Of a DNA stretch of 64,000 nt, positions 32,944-41,826 are shown piece by piece (the stretch's first letter is position 1; every line of letters starts with the position of its first letter). The stretch is from positions 1-64,000 of the forward strand of contig NZ_JAAGOA010000001.1 in assembly GCF_010550675.1 (NCBI RefSeq). Reading direction: 5' to 3'. Made by a program: the position numbers and the translations under genes. The notes beneath the pieces are model-generated. The model worked only from the letters and a program-made list of their open reading frames with translations. It did not search any database and had not been told where the DNA came from. The DNA comes from Phytoactinopolyspora halotolerans. Its GTDB lineage: Bacteria; Actinomycetota; Actinomycetes; Jiangellales; Jiangellaceae.

Positions 32944-33918
32944 TCAGGCTGCCTGCGCTGCCGGGAGCCTGGTGACCGCGCGAAGTTCCGATTCACTGGC
33001 GTTCGCGCCGGTGCACATGACGGCGACGCGCTTGCCGGCGAACCGCTCCGGATGGGCCAGCAGCGCCGCCACGGACGCCGCGCCCGCGCCCTCGGTGAGG
33101 GTGTGCGCGTCGCGCAGCATGATCCACTGCGCCTCGGCGATGGTGTCGTCGTCGACGAGCAGGAAATCGCTGAGATGATCCCGCATCAGGCCCTGCGTCA
33201 GCTCGAACCCGGTCCCCGTCGCCAGCCCTTCGGCCACACTCCGGTTCGGCCGCGTGACCACCTTCCCGCTGCGCCACGAGTCATGCGCGGCCGGCGACGC
33301 CGCCGCCTGCACGGCCACGATCTCGCACCCCGGAGCGACCGCGGCCGCGACGACGCAGGCGGCCGCCGCGCCACTGCCGCCGCCGACCGGCACGACCACC
33401 ACGTCCACGTCCGGTGCCTGCTCGAACAGTTCCAGGTAGGCGGTGCCCACACCGGCGACGAGCGCGGGCTCGTCGCCGGCACTGACCAGACGGGCCCCGC
33501 TCTCCGCCGCGAGCTTGGCGGCGAACTCGCAGGCGCCGTCCAGGTTCTGCCCGTGCTCGACCACCTCGGCGCCGCGAGCACGCACCGCCGCCGCCTTCAC
33601 CGGGTTGGGATTCTCCGGCATCACGATGGTGCAGGAGACGCCGGTGTGCCCGGCCGCGTAGGCGAGCGACTGGGCATGGTTGCCGGTGGAGTACCCGACG
33701 ATCCCCCGCTGTCGATCTTCGAGCGACATCCCAGCCAGCAGATTGAGCCCGCCCCGCACCTTGAATGCGCCGGTGGGCTGCACGTTCTCGTGCTTCACCA
33801 GCACATCGGCGCCAAGCGTGGCGCTCAGCGCCGAATAGCTCCACGTCGGCGTCGGCGGCAGCAGGCCGCCGAGCACACGACGGGCCCGGAACACATCACC
33901 GATGGAAGGAGCAGACAT
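32944..33918 (-). CDS. Threonine/serine dehydratase-like PLP enzyme
   Basis: A 324-residue fold-type II PLP enzyme. The Lys that binds PLP is in VQPTGAFKVRGGLNLL, the phosphate loop is VPVGGGSGAAAAC, and TGNHAQSLAYAA contacts the substrate. It deaminates L-threonine and/or L-serine (or a related hydroxyamino acid); there is no ACT regulatory domain, so it is of the catabolic rather than IlvA type. ATG 33918 is the likely start; GGAGA is only one base before it, so a leaderless mRNA is possible. The divergent LysR gene 80 bases away is its likely activator. Confidence 0.88.
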   Translation of the reverse strand: MSAPSIGDVFRARRVLGGLLPPTPTWSYSALSATLGADVLVKHENVQPTGAFKVRGGLNLLAGMSLEDRQRGIVGYSTGNHAQSLAYAAGHTGVSCTIVMPENPNPVKAAAVRARGAEVVEHGQNLDGACEFAAKLAAESGARLVSAGDEPALVAGVGTAYLELFEQAPDVDVVVVPVGGGSGAAAACVVAAAVAPGCEIVAVQAAASPAAHDSWRSGKVVTRPNRSVAEGLATGTGFELTQGLMRDHLSDFLLVDDDTIAEAQWIMLRDAHTLTEGAGAASVAALLAHPERFAGKRVAVMCTGANASESELRAVTRLPAAQAA

Positions 33919-33998
33919 GTCTCCATGCTGGCAGCCAGAGATAGATAGGTCTAATACAGCTTTTCTCACTAACCATCGATGTTGTCTATGATTCGGTT

Positions 33999-34898
33999 GT
34001 GGATCTCAACCGGCTCCGAGTGCTCGTCACGGTCGCACGTGAGGGCTCGGTCACCGCCGCCGCGGACGCGCTCCACTACGCACAGCCGTCGGTCAGCCAC
34101 CACCTGGCCAGGTTGGAGGCGGAGGCCGGGGTTCCGCTGGTACAGCGCGTCGGACGCGGGATACGGCTCACGGAGGCCGGCCGGATGCTCGTCGCCCGCG
34201 CGGAGGAGATCCTCGGGCGGGTCGAGTCCGCCCGCGCCGAACTGGCCGCTCACGCCGGGTTGCAGACCGGACGCGTCCGGCTCGCCGCTTTCCCCTCGGC
34301 GCTCGCCACGCTGGTACCGCCGGCAGCGGCGGAGTTCGCCCGGAACCACCCACAGCTGGAGCTGGCGCTCACCGAGAGCGAACCGCCTGAGTCCCTAGCC
34401 GCACTCCGCAACGGCGACGTCGACGTGGCGCTCGTCTTCGAACACCCCGACCCCGACGTGCCGGCGGCGTCCGCCACCACCGCGACCGTGCTGCTGGACG
34501 AGCCGCTCTACATCGTGACGCCGGCCGGCCGACGTTGGTCCGGGCCGTCGTGGACGCTGGCGACCTACGCCGACGAGCGCTGGATCGCCGGGTGCGAGCG
34601 CTGCCGCGCCCACCTCCTCCGCGCCTGTGAGCACTCCGGATTCACGCCGACCATCGAGTTCGAGACCGATGACTACGTCGCGGCGCAGGCGCTGGTCGCC
34701 GCCGGCATCGGCGTCACCACGCTGCCCGGTCTGGCCCTGCTGGCCAACCGTCACCCGGACGTGCGGATCGACCGTATCCCGGACGACCGACGACGGGTAC
34801 TGGCCCTCACCTACGGCAAGCCGCCCCCGCCGCTCCCCGTCCAGGCGTTCCTCGACGCTCTCACGGCCACGGTCACCGCCCCCGCCTGGCCACAGTAG
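33999..34898 (+). CDS. LysR family regulator
   Basis: A 299-residue LysR protein. The N-terminal winged helix spans residues 1-60 (LNRLRVLVTVAREGSVTAAA, LHYAQPSVSHHLARLE). The C-terminal periplasmic-binding-like effector domain follows (RVRLAAFPSALATLVPPA, LIVTPAGRRW-type segment, LVAAGIGVTTLPGLALL). GTG 33999 is the start. It is divergent from the threonine dehydratase gene, the classical layout for a LysR activator and its target; a threonine- or serine-derived effector would be expected. Confidence 0.9.
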   Translation: MDLNRLRVLVTVAREGSVTAAADALHYAQPSVSHHLARLEAEAGVPLVQRVGRGIRLTEAGRMLVARAEEILGRVESARAELAAHAGLQTGRVRLAAFPSALATLVPPAAAEFARNHPQLELALTESEPPESLAALRNGDVDVALVFEHPDPDVPAASATTATVLLDEPLYIVTPAGRRWSGPSWTLATYADERWIAGCERCRAHLLRACEHSGFTPTIEFETDDYVAAQALVAAGIGVTTLPGLALLANRHPDVRIDRIPDDRRRVLALTYGKPPPPLPVQAFLDALTATVTAPAWPQ

Positions 34899-35072
34899 AA
34901 CGCAAGCAAGCAGAGATATCGGCCACTATACACCGCGTCATCACGCACACGAGAGCAGTGAGCAGCGTACTGGCGCTACCACATCTTCACGGATGAAAAC
35001 CCGTTTGATCTCATGGTTCTGCCCATGCAAGGGTGAATCCAGTCGGCAAGCAAGGAAGGGAGGTGAAGGAAG

Positions 35073-35531
35073 ATGAAGCTTGCTGAGGCGCTCGCGCGGC
35101 GGGCCGAACTGACCACGAGGTTCAACGAGTTGCAGAAGCGAGCGACGCAGTCCGCCCGCTTCCAGGAGGGCGAAGAGCCGGCCGAGGACGCTCGCGAGTT
35201 GCTCGCTGAGTCCGATCGCGTAGCAGACGAACTCGAGAAGCTGATCCGGCAGATCAATGCCACGAACCTGGTCACTGAGGTCGAGCCCGGAATCACCATG
35301 ACGGACGCTCTGGCCAAGCGGGACGTGCTGCGCAAGCGCCGTGCCTTCCGTTCGGAGCTCGCCGATTCCGGCGTCGCGCGTGTCGACCGTTGGATGCGTT
35401 CCGAGATCAAAATGGTGTCCGCGGTTGATGTCCGGGAACTGCGTCATGAGGCGGACAGAGTGGCCGCAGAGTTGCGCGCCCTTGATACGCGGATGCAGGA
35501 GGTGAACTGGAACGCGGATCTGGTCGAGTAG
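35073..35531 (+). CDS. DIP1984-family protein
   Basis: A 152-residue, almost entirely helical protein of the DIP1984 family, named for a corynebacterial protein and sometimes labelled septicolysin-like. Segments KLAEALARRAELTTRFNEL, RVADELEKLIRQINATN, DALAKRDVLRKRRAFRSEL and RELRHEADRVAAELRALDT form long coiled-coil heptads. The function is unknown. A very strong ribosome site (GGGAGGTGA) precedes ATG 35073. It is monocistronic; the upstream gap 34899-35072 probably holds its promoter. Confidence 0.85.
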   Translation: MKLAEALARRAELTTRFNELQKRATQSARFQEGEEPAEDARELLAESDRVADELEKLIRQINATNLVTEVEPGITMTDALAKRDVLRKRRAFRSELADSGVARVDRWMRSEIKMVSAVDVRELRHEADRVAAELRALDTRMQEVNWNADLVE

Positions 35532-35970
35532 CACAGCACGCTGAAGGTGGATAAGTCGGTAACCGAAGGTCACCACGGAGCGGACACAACCCATCCACCG
35601 CTGCCATCAACAGCATCCTTAGCAGGAGGTCGGACGGGCCGGCGCCGTGCATTGTGCAGCCCGCGCATCGCGCACATGTGGACCGCGCACTGATGATCGA
35701 TCACTACCACGTGTCGACCTGGTGAACTACGGTGAGGGCGGGTAAGGGGACCCACCTTCTATTGGGACAAGGCGGGCCGCCGTTGACGGAGATCGTCGAC
35801 GACGGCCCGCTCCGACATCCGCTGTTCGATCGGCTGGCCGCCGTCGTTCGTCGCTCGTCACCGAGCCCATGTCGTCTGACTCGGTCATGCCGCATTTTCT
35901 CGTTGAACCCAGGACCGTTCCAGAGGTCTACTGGCAGGAGAGCGACCATTCTTGGCGTAGAGGGGCGATC
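35532..35970. other. Intergenic region with one terminator-like hairpin
   Basis: Arms 35772-35783 (GCGGGCCGCCGT) and 35799-35810 pair at 11 of 12 positions around a 15-base loop. It may end transcripts from the DIP1984 gene. The remainder has open frames in several registers but none with family similarity that I recognise, so I call no gene here. Confidence 0.45.
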
Positions 35971-36567
35971 ATGACCGATGCGATGACCTATGACTCGCAA
36001 ACCGCGTTAGTCGTCGTCGATGTGCAGAACGACTTCGCCGATCCGGACGGCAACCTGTACGTCTCCGGCGGCGACGAAGCCATCGAGGCGATCAATCGGG
36101 AGATCGACGCCGCCACGCAGGCGGGCGCACTCGTCGTCTACACCCAGGACTGGCATCCGCCGTCCACGCCGCATTTCGAGAAGGACGGCGGGACCTGGCC
36201 GACGCACTGCGTCCGCGACACCTGGGGTGCGCAGCTGCATCCCGCGCTGCGTGTCGTCGACGGCCCGGTGGTTCGCAAGGGCACCGGCGGAGAGGACGGG
36301 TACTCGGGCTTCAGTGTCCGCGACCCGGAGAGCGGCGCCGAAGCGCGCACCGAGCTCGAGGGCATCCTCCATGCCCGGCAGGTGAACCAGGTCGTGGTGG
36401 TGGGATTGGCGCAGGACGTCTGCGTCAAGGAGACGGTGCTGGACGCGCAACGGCTCGGCTTTGCGTCGACGGTCATCGCCGACGCCACCCGCCCGGTCGA
36501 CCTTCAACCCGGCGACGGCGAGCGCGCCCTGTCCCAGATGACGACGGCCGGCGCGGTGGTCCGATGA
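35971..36567 (+). CDS. pncA: Nicotinamidase (PncA-like isochorismatase-fold hydrolase)
   Basis: A 198-residue cysteine hydrolase that converts nicotinamide to nicotinate in NAD salvage. The catalytic triad is Asp17 (VVDVQNDF), Lys103 (VVRKGTG) and Cys151 (AQDVCVKET). Metal ligands are Asp60 and His62 (TQDWHP) and His79 (WPTHCV), which separate nicotinamidases from other isochorismatase-fold enzymes. Start ATG 35971 follows AGAGGGG. Its stop overlaps the macrodomain gene start (ATGA), so the two are translationally coupled. Confidence 0.85.
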   Translation: MTDAMTYDSQTALVVVDVQNDFADPDGNLYVSGGDEAIEAINREIDAATQAGALVVYTQDWHPPSTPHFEKDGGTWPTHCVRDTWGAQLHPALRVVDGPVVRKGTGGEDGYSGFSVRDPESGAEARTELEGILHARQVNQVVVVGLAQDVCVKETVLDAQRLGFASTVIADATRPVDLQPGDGERALSQMTTAGAVVR

Positions 36568-37127
36568 CATCGATGCACGAGTACCGCGTCGGCGGCGTGA
36601 CGATCGAACTGACCCGCGGCGACATCACCAAGCAGACGGACATCGACGCGGTCACCAACGCCGCGAATGCGCAGCTGCTGCCGGGGGGCGGAGTCGCCGG
36701 CGCCATCCACCGCGCCGCCGGCCCCGGCTTGGCGGAGGAGTGCCGGCCGTTCGCCCCGATCCGACCCGGGCAGTGTGTGATCACCGGCGGTCACAATCTC
36801 CCGAACCCGCACGTGCTGCACTGCCTCGGCCCCGTCTACGGCGTCGACGAACCCAGCGACGAGCTGCTGGCCAGCTGTTACCGCGAAGCGCTGCGGATCG
36901 CCGACGAGCACGAGGTGCGGTCCGTGGCGTTCCCGGCCATCTCCACCGGCGCCTTCGGTTATCCGCTGCGCGCGGCGACGGAGATCGCGATGCGAACGGT
37001 ACTGGACGTCGCACCCACCCTCCGATCGGTGGAACGCATCCGGTTCGTGCTGTTCGACGGCGACGCGTTGAGCGTGCACACCGACGTCCTCGCTGAACTC
37101 GGTCCTGGGGCGGACCGGCCGTCGTGA
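36564..37127 (+). CDS. Macrodomain protein (ADP-ribose/O-acetyl-ADP-ribose hydrolase-like)
   Basis: A 187-residue stand-alone macrodomain. It shows the MacroD-type signature: IELTRGDITKQTDIDAVTNA then AANAQLLPGGGVAGAIHRAAG, and a later PAISTGAFGYPLRAATEIA loop that closes over ADP-ribose. MacroD enzymes remove ADP-ribose from acidic residues or nucleic acid and hydrolyse O-acetyl-ADP-ribose. Coupling to nicotinamidase is meaningful, because ADP-ribosylation and sirtuin reactions release exactly nicotinamide plus (O-acetyl-)ADP-ribose. Confidence 0.9.
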   Translation: MTSMHEYRVGGVTIELTRGDITKQTDIDAVTNAANAQLLPGGGVAGAIHRAAGPGLAEECRPFAPIRPGQCVITGGHNLPNPHVLHCLGPVYGVDEPSDELLASCYREALRIADEHEVRSVAFPAISTGAFGYPLRAATEIAMRTVLDVAPTLRSVERIRFVLFDGDALSVHTDVLAELGPGADRPS

Positions 37128-37237
37128 GCCCGTCATTCGGCGAGGATCAGGGACGCCGGACCGCTCGCCGAGTCGGGCGCGATGCTCAGATTCGCATCCG
37201 GTGAGACGCTCTGATCCGCCGGTGAGATGCTCTGGTG

Positions 37238-37936
37238 ATGGAGTTGACCGCACAGGCGTTCCTCGAGACTCTCCGAGGGCTGCAGTCCGACCAAGAACGC
37301 GAGAAGATCCGTCGGCACTACCGCGGCGACGACGGCACCAACGTCATCGGTGTCCGGATGAAGCACACCTTCGACACGGCCGCCCGGTTCACCGCGATGC
37401 CGCTGACCGAGGTCGACAAGCTGCTCGACTCGCCGTACTACGAAGCGCGGATGGGTGCGATGAGCATCCTGGACTTCAAGGCGCGCCGCAAGGGAATCAC
37501 CGACGACGACCGCCGTGCGCTCTACGAGATGTACATGCGCCGGCACGACCGGATCGACAGCTGGGACTTCGTGGACCGCGCCGCCCCACGCGTCGTCGGC
37601 TGGTACCTGCTCGACAAGCCACGCGACCCGTTGTACGTGCTCGCCCGCTCATCCGACGTGTGGGAACGGCGCACCGCCATCACGGCGACGTTCTGGTTCG
37701 TGCGGCACGGCGAGATCGACGACGCCCTGCGCATCGCCGAGATCCTCTTGCAGGACCCGGAGGAGTTGATCCACAAGTCAGTCGGCACCGCCCTACGAGA
37801 GGTCGGCCGGGTCGACCAGGACCGGCTCGTCGACTTCCTGCGTGCACACACGGACGCGGTCAGCCGGGTGACGCTCCGCCACGCGACGGAGAAGCTGCCG
37901 CCCGATCTCCGCACAGAACTGCTGTCGAGAGCCTGA
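37238..37936 (+). CDS. DNA alkylation repair protein (AlkD-like HEAT repeats)
   Basis: A 232-residue helical-repeat protein resembling AlkD glycosylases, which excise alkylated bases by wrapping DNA. Segments YRGDDGTNVIGVRMKHTFD, LLDSPYYEARMGAMSILD, IDSWDFVDRAAPRVVGWYL and VWERRTAITATFWFVRHGE match the family, including the Trp-Asp (SWDFVD) catalytic neighbourhood. The start is ATG 37238 or the GTG immediately before it; the ribosome site is weak. It follows the macrodomain gene by 110 bases and ends 9 bases from the convergent cobS. Confidence 0.82.
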   Translation: MELTAQAFLETLRGLQSDQEREKIRRHYRGDDGTNVIGVRMKHTFDTAARFTAMPLTEVDKLLDSPYYEARMGAMSILDFKARRKGITDDDRRALYEMYMRRHDRIDSWDFVDRAAPRVVGWYLLDKPRDPLYVLARSSDVWERRTAITATFWFVRHGEIDDALRIAEILLQDPEELIHKSVGTALREVGRVDQDRLVDFLRAHTDAVSRVTLRHATEKLPPDLRTELLSRA

Positions 37937-37945
37937 ACCGGCACG

Positions 37946-38776
37946 TCAGGACGCCGCGGCAGCCGCGAACGCGACCAACGCCGCGGCGAGCGACACCTCC
38001 ACGACGGCGCCCAGGACGTCACCGGTCATGCCGCCGATCCGCCGGACACATCGACGCAGGACGACGGCGGTCACCAGCACGGCTGCCGCCACCGCCGACG
38101 GTGCCGACCACCACGGTGCAGCGTCCGGCAGCACGGCCAGCACCCCAGCCAGGACGCCCGCGACAGCCGTGAGCATCACCAGGGCTGCCGCCCACCGCAC
38201 CGACCCGGCCATCGCCGCGCCCAGCCCGTCCGGCCGGGCCGAAGGCACGCCTCGCAGGCATGCCACCGCCAGCATCGCGCGAGAGACGACGACGCCGGCC
38301 ATCACGGTCACCGCGGCGCCGACGGTGCCGCCGTCAAGGGCACCCGCGGCGGCTGCCGGGCCGTCCGCGCCGACGGTCAGCTCGGCCAGCCGGGCAGCGG
38401 CCCCGACCTGCACCAGCAGCGCCAGCACCAGTGCGACCGCTCCGGCCGGCCCCACGTCGCCGGTTCGCATCACCGCGAGCGCACGTTCCCGGTCATACGA
38501 CGCGGCCAAGCCGTCGGCGGTGTCAGCCAGCCCATCCAGGTGCAGGGCGCGGTCGCCGAGCCGTAACGCCGCGACCGCCAGCGCGGCGGCCACCACGGAA
38601 CCGAGACCCAACGCCAGCGCGGCCCACAGGACGACGCCGGCAGGCACCGCCAGCAGCAGCCCGGCCACGGGCGCGAGCAACATCGCCGCCCCCGCCGTCC
38701 GCCGCGTCACCTGGGTCGGTGCTCGCACGGGGACGGTCGTCAAGGTCCCGACCGCCAGTCGCCACGGGTCACTCAT
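37946..38776 (-). CDS. cobS: Adenosylcobinamide-GDP ribazoletransferase (cobalamin synthase)
   Basis: A 276-residue membrane enzyme that joins adenosylcobinamide-GDP and alpha-ribazole to finish adenosylcobalamin. Family hallmarks are LHLDGLADTADGLAASYDRE, with the acidic Mg-binding cluster, MRTGDVGPAGAVAL and the C-terminal GGMTGDVLGAVVEVSLAAAL. Several hydrophobic Ala/Val-rich membrane helices alternate with these. The ATG at 38776 has no strong ribosome site. Its substrates come from the CobU-CobT fusion encoded 3 kb upstream on the same strand, but a LuxR gene and two hairpins separate them, so cobS likely has its own promoter. Confidence 0.92.
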   Translation of the reverse strand: MSDPWRLAVGTLTTVPVRAPTQVTRRTAGAAMLLAPVAGLLLAVPAGVVLWAALALGLGSVVAAALAVAALRLGDRALHLDGLADTADGLAASYDRERALAVMRTGDVGPAGAVALVLALLVQVGAAARLAELTVGADGPAAAAGALDGGTVGAAVTVMAGVVVSRAMLAVACLRGVPSARPDGLGAAMAGSVRWAAALVMLTAVAGVLAGVLAVLPDAAPWWSAPSAVAAAVLVTAVVLRRCVRRIGGMTGDVLGAVVEVSLAAALVAFAAAAAS

Positions 38777-38856
38777 GCCGGAATGCCGTCCATCGCACGG
38801 ACCCACCGTAATCGGGCCGGTGCGGCACCATGCGTGTCGCCATGGTCCTCGCCGAA

Positions 38857-38941
38857 GGCAAGAAGGTGCGCTCCCCCGTGAATGCGCACCCTCTTGCCCC
38901 GGCCACGACCACTCCCACCACGCAGACCATGGTGGGAGTGG
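38857..38941 (-). terminator. Two tandem hairpins between the LuxR gene and cobS
   Basis: In reverse-strand order the first is a perfect 12-bp stem (38909-38920 with 38930-38941, 9-base loop). The second pairs 14 of 15 positions (38857-38871 with 38884-38898, 12-base loop). They lie downstream of the LuxR stop (39047) and upstream of the cobS start (38776), fitting tandem terminators. A regulatory role in the cobS leader is possible. Confidence 0.6.
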
Positions 38942-39046
38942 CCGGATGGTGGCGCGATGGGGCATAGCGCCGGTAACCAGACTGCCGTCGCCACGGTCAG
39001 CGGTCACCACCCGAAAGGGGTGAGAAATGCCGGCCGTGGCGACGCG

Positions 39047-41710
39047 CTACAGCAGTCCCAGCCCTCGCCCGCACTCGACCGCCTCTCGCCGGCTGTTCAC
39101 GCCCAGCTTTCTGTACAGCGCTCGTAGGTGTGACTTCACCGTGTTCACACTGACCACGCGTGCGCTCGCGATCTCCTCCAGCGTCAGCATCGACGGTAGG
39201 TCCCGCAGGAGTTCCAGCTCGCGTGCGGTCAGGGTGTCTCGGGCCGCCCCGCCCGTCGCGTCAGCTCCGCCGACGGCGCGGTGCGTCACGTCGAGAACCT
39301 CCGCGACGAAGCCGTCGTGGCCCCCGAAGCGACCCAGATTGTGGATCAACAGTGCGCGCACCCGATCCGACGCGCTGGCCACGTCGCGGATGGCGCGGCC
39401 CGGCGCGGCCAGGTCGATCGAACGCCGCAAGGCCTCGTAGGCACGCGCGGGCTGGCCGCTCCCATCGGCGATCTGAGCCTCCAAGAGCCAGGCCGCGATC
39501 TCCGAACTGCGTACCTGGCAGGGTGCCTCGCCCGCGAGCACGGATGCGAGCGCCTGCCGGGCCGGCCCTTCCGCACCGTTGTGTGCGTGGATCAACGCGT
39601 CCATCACCAGGACATCGCCCCTCTTCCCGACCAGGCGCCTCGCTCGCGCCGCGGCCTGCGCCGCCCATCCTGAGTCCGCGATCGCCAGCGCCATCTGAAC
39701 CTCGGTCAGGCAGTAGGAACAGACGGCGAACGGGGCGAGCCACGTCGGCTCGGCGTCCGCCCACATCGACCTCAGCCGGGTCAGGACGGCGCGGCGATCC
39801 TGGGACTCCACGAACTCCACGAACGCCCGCAACAGCCTGGTGGCGAACACCACCTCCGGCTCCACGTCGGCGTCGATCGCCGCCGCGAGCGCGAGGTACT
39901 CCGCGGCTGCGGCCATGTCGTGCATCTGCCAGGCCGCCCAGGCTGCCACCAGGTACGCAGGCAACATCCGGCTGGACGAACGCCAGCCACGGTCCGCGGC
40001 GAGCTTCAAGGCCTCAGCCGACCATGCGGATGCGGTCCCGAAGTCCTGTCGGCTCGCGGCGCTCCCGGCCAGATGCGCCAGGCAGTCCAGCGCCAGGAAG
40101 TCGCAGCCGAGCTCACGGGCCAACCCCAGCGCGGCGGAGAGATCGGCCTCCGCCCTATCGACGTCACCCATCGACGTCCGGAGCATGCCGCTATTGGCCA
40201 GCGCGAACAGCTCCAACGGCCGGTCACGCACGCCGTCCATGGGCGCACTGATCGTGTTGAGAGCGTCCATCACCGCGGGTGTGCGCACCCCACGCAGCCG
40301 TGCTTCGCAGAGGACGGCGGCCATGTGAAGTCTGCGCAGCCGCGCGTCGGCGTGCCGGTATGGATCGCGGCCGACCGTGTCGAAGTGATCTCCGGCACGA
40401 GCCAGATCTCCGCTCTGCGCGGCGCAGATCACGGCGAGCAGCCCCACCACAGGCCGAGCCAGCACCTCCGCCGGCAGCATGTCGAGCTTCGATGTCAGGC
40501 TCGCGCCCTCGCCCGCCATCAGCAACCGCAACCCTTCGCGGTCCAGCAGCTCTGCCACCAGATCCCAGTCCTCGGCGTCGACGGCATGGTCGAGCGCCAT
40601 CGACGGCATGTCGTGGTGGGCGAACCAGTCCGCCGCCACCCGGTGCAGCCGGGGCCGCGCCGTCACGTCTCGCCGGTCGAGCTCCGCCAGGAGATAGCTG
40701 CGCAGCAACGCATGGTAGCGGTATGACCTGGCGGCGACGTCTTGCCCGGTCACCAGGATGTTGTCCCGGGTGAGCCGGCGCAGTACGGCGCCCGCATCGG
40801 GACGGCCCGACAGGGCTCCGGCCAGTTCCGGGAGCAACCACTCAGCCACGGCCGTGTCGAGCAGGAACGCCTCGATGTCGGCCGGCTGCTGCGCCAGCAC
40901 CTCGGATACCAGGTAGTCACTGACCGGACGGTCCTCACCGGCGAAGGTCGCGATGTAGCCGCGCTTGTCTTCTCGTTGAGCGAGCGACAGTGTCGCCAGC
41001 CTCAGGCCTGCCGCCCAGCCTTCCGTCCGCTCCAGCAGCATGGCGAGGTCATCGTCGGCCAGCTGGATGCCGTGGCCCTGAAGCAGCTCCCGCGCCTCGT
41101 CATCGGCGAAGGCCAAGTCGGCAGCCCGGATCTCCGTCGCGGATCCATCCAGGATCATCCGCGGGATCGGCAGGGCGGGATCTCGCCGGCAGCCGAGCAT
41201 GACCCTCAGCCCGCGCGGCAACGTCTTGAGCAGCCGCCCGAGTCCGGCCAACGCGGAGTGGGACACCACCTCGTGCAGATCGTCCAGGACCAGCAGCAAC
41301 CCGTCCGGCAGTGGTTCGATCGCCGCATAGAAGGTGCGCAGAAAGCCCTTGTCGACCTCGCCGCCGAGCGGACGCATCGAGGCGAGTGCGCGCTGCACCT
41401 GCCGTTGCCGACTGCCGACCGCCGCCGCGCACGCCGCGAGGACGCCGGACCACAAGGTGTACGGGTCATTGTCCTCGGTATCGAGTGAGAGCCACGCCAC
41501 CGGGATACCGCGAGCATCGAACTCCTGGCAGCGCTGCGTCATCAGCATCGTCTTGCCGGCACCGGGCGGTGCGGAGAGCACGAAGACGGCGGAGCCCTGG
41601 GCCTCTTCGGCCGCCATGGCCCGCAAGAGCCGACTTCGGTGGACAGCCACTCCCGGCGTGCGAGGCACTCGCAGTTTCGAACCAAGGACCGCCGCACGCA
41701 CCCCCTCCAT
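39047..41710 (-). CDS. LuxR family ATP-dependent regulator (MalT-like, STAND)
   Basis: An 887-residue signal-transduction ATPase. The P-loop is near residue 48 (SAPPGAGKTMLM), Walker B is LLLVLDDLHEV, and GLRVMLGCRRDPALPIPRM is a sensor-region match. A long helical-repeat (TPR-like) sensor occupies about 420-800. The C-terminal LuxR helix-turn-helix is LTARELELLRDLPSMLTLEE followed by VSVNTVKSHLRALYRKLGV. By analogy with MalT, an inducer plus ATP would drive oligomerisation and activation. ATG 41710 is chosen (GGTGGG upstream); a GTG at 41725 is an alternative. The target genes are unknown; it interrupts the cobalamin genes without an obvious link to them. Confidence 0.9.
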   Translation of the reverse strand: MEGVRAAVLGSKLRVPRTPGVAVHRSRLLRAMAAEEAQGSAVFVLSAPPGAGKTMLMTQRCQEFDARGIPVAWLSLDTEDNDPYTLWSGVLAACAAAVGSRQRQVQRALASMRPLGGEVDKGFLRTFYAAIEPLPDGLLLVLDDLHEVVSHSALAGLGRLLKTLPRGLRVMLGCRRDPALPIPRMILDGSATEIRAADLAFADDEARELLQGHGIQLADDDLAMLLERTEGWAAGLRLATLSLAQREDKRGYIATFAGEDRPVSDYLVSEVLAQQPADIEAFLLDTAVAEWLLPELAGALSGRPDAGAVLRRLTRDNILVTGQDVAARSYRYHALLRSYLLAELDRRDVTARPRLHRVAADWFAHHDMPSMALDHAVDAEDWDLVAELLDREGLRLLMAGEGASLTSKLDMLPAEVLARPVVGLLAVICAAQSGDLARAGDHFDTVGRDPYRHADARLRRLHMAAVLCEARLRGVRTPAVMDALNTISAPMDGVRDRPLELFALANSGMLRTSMGDVDRAEADLSAALGLARELGCDFLALDCLAHLAGSAASRQDFGTASAWSAEALKLAADRGWRSSSRMLPAYLVAAWAAWQMHDMAAAAEYLALAAAIDADVEPEVVFATRLLRAFVEFVESQDRRAVLTRLRSMWADAEPTWLAPFAVCSYCLTEVQMALAIADSGWAAQAAARARRLVGKRGDVLVMDALIHAHNGAEGPARQALASVLAGEAPCQVRSSEIAAWLLEAQIADGSGQPARAYEALRRSIDLAAPGRAIRDVASASDRVRALLIHNLGRFGGHDGFVAEVLDVTHRAVGGADATGGAARDTLTARELELLRDLPSMLTLEEIASARVVSVNTVKSHLRALYRKLGVNSRREAVECGRGLGLL

Positions 41711-41762
41711 GGGAGCACCCACCACACGCCGATATTTACTGACGTATCAGCACCGCGCAAGC

Positions 41763-41776
41763 CATTACCGGTAATG
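41763..41776. promoter_or_regulatory. Palindrome CATTACCGGTAATG upstream of the LuxR gene
   Basis: A perfect 14-bp palindrome in the short gap between the CobU-CobT stop (41827) and the LuxR start (41710), about 53 bases before the latter. The AT-rich half-sites CATTAC stand out from the GC-rich surroundings, and it may be an operator for the LuxR gene. Confidence 0.45.
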
Positions 41777-41826
41777 TCGGCCGTCTGGCCCGACTCGTTC
41801 GTATGAGCGTCGGCGACCGGCCGGTT

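Noticed and set aside
32757-32996. Short frames on both strands through the 21-bp repeats, encoding heptad-like repeats
   Set aside because: The period is a multiple of three, so every frame stays open. No ribosome site or non-repeat domain supports a protein; treated as a minisatellite.
33919-33998. A specific LysR T-N11-A operator
   Set aside because: Several weak candidates fit; none is symmetric enough to choose.
35532-35970. A transposase or small gene in the gap before the nicotinamidase
   Set aside because: Open frames exist on both strands, but none shows recognisable motifs or a good ribosome site.
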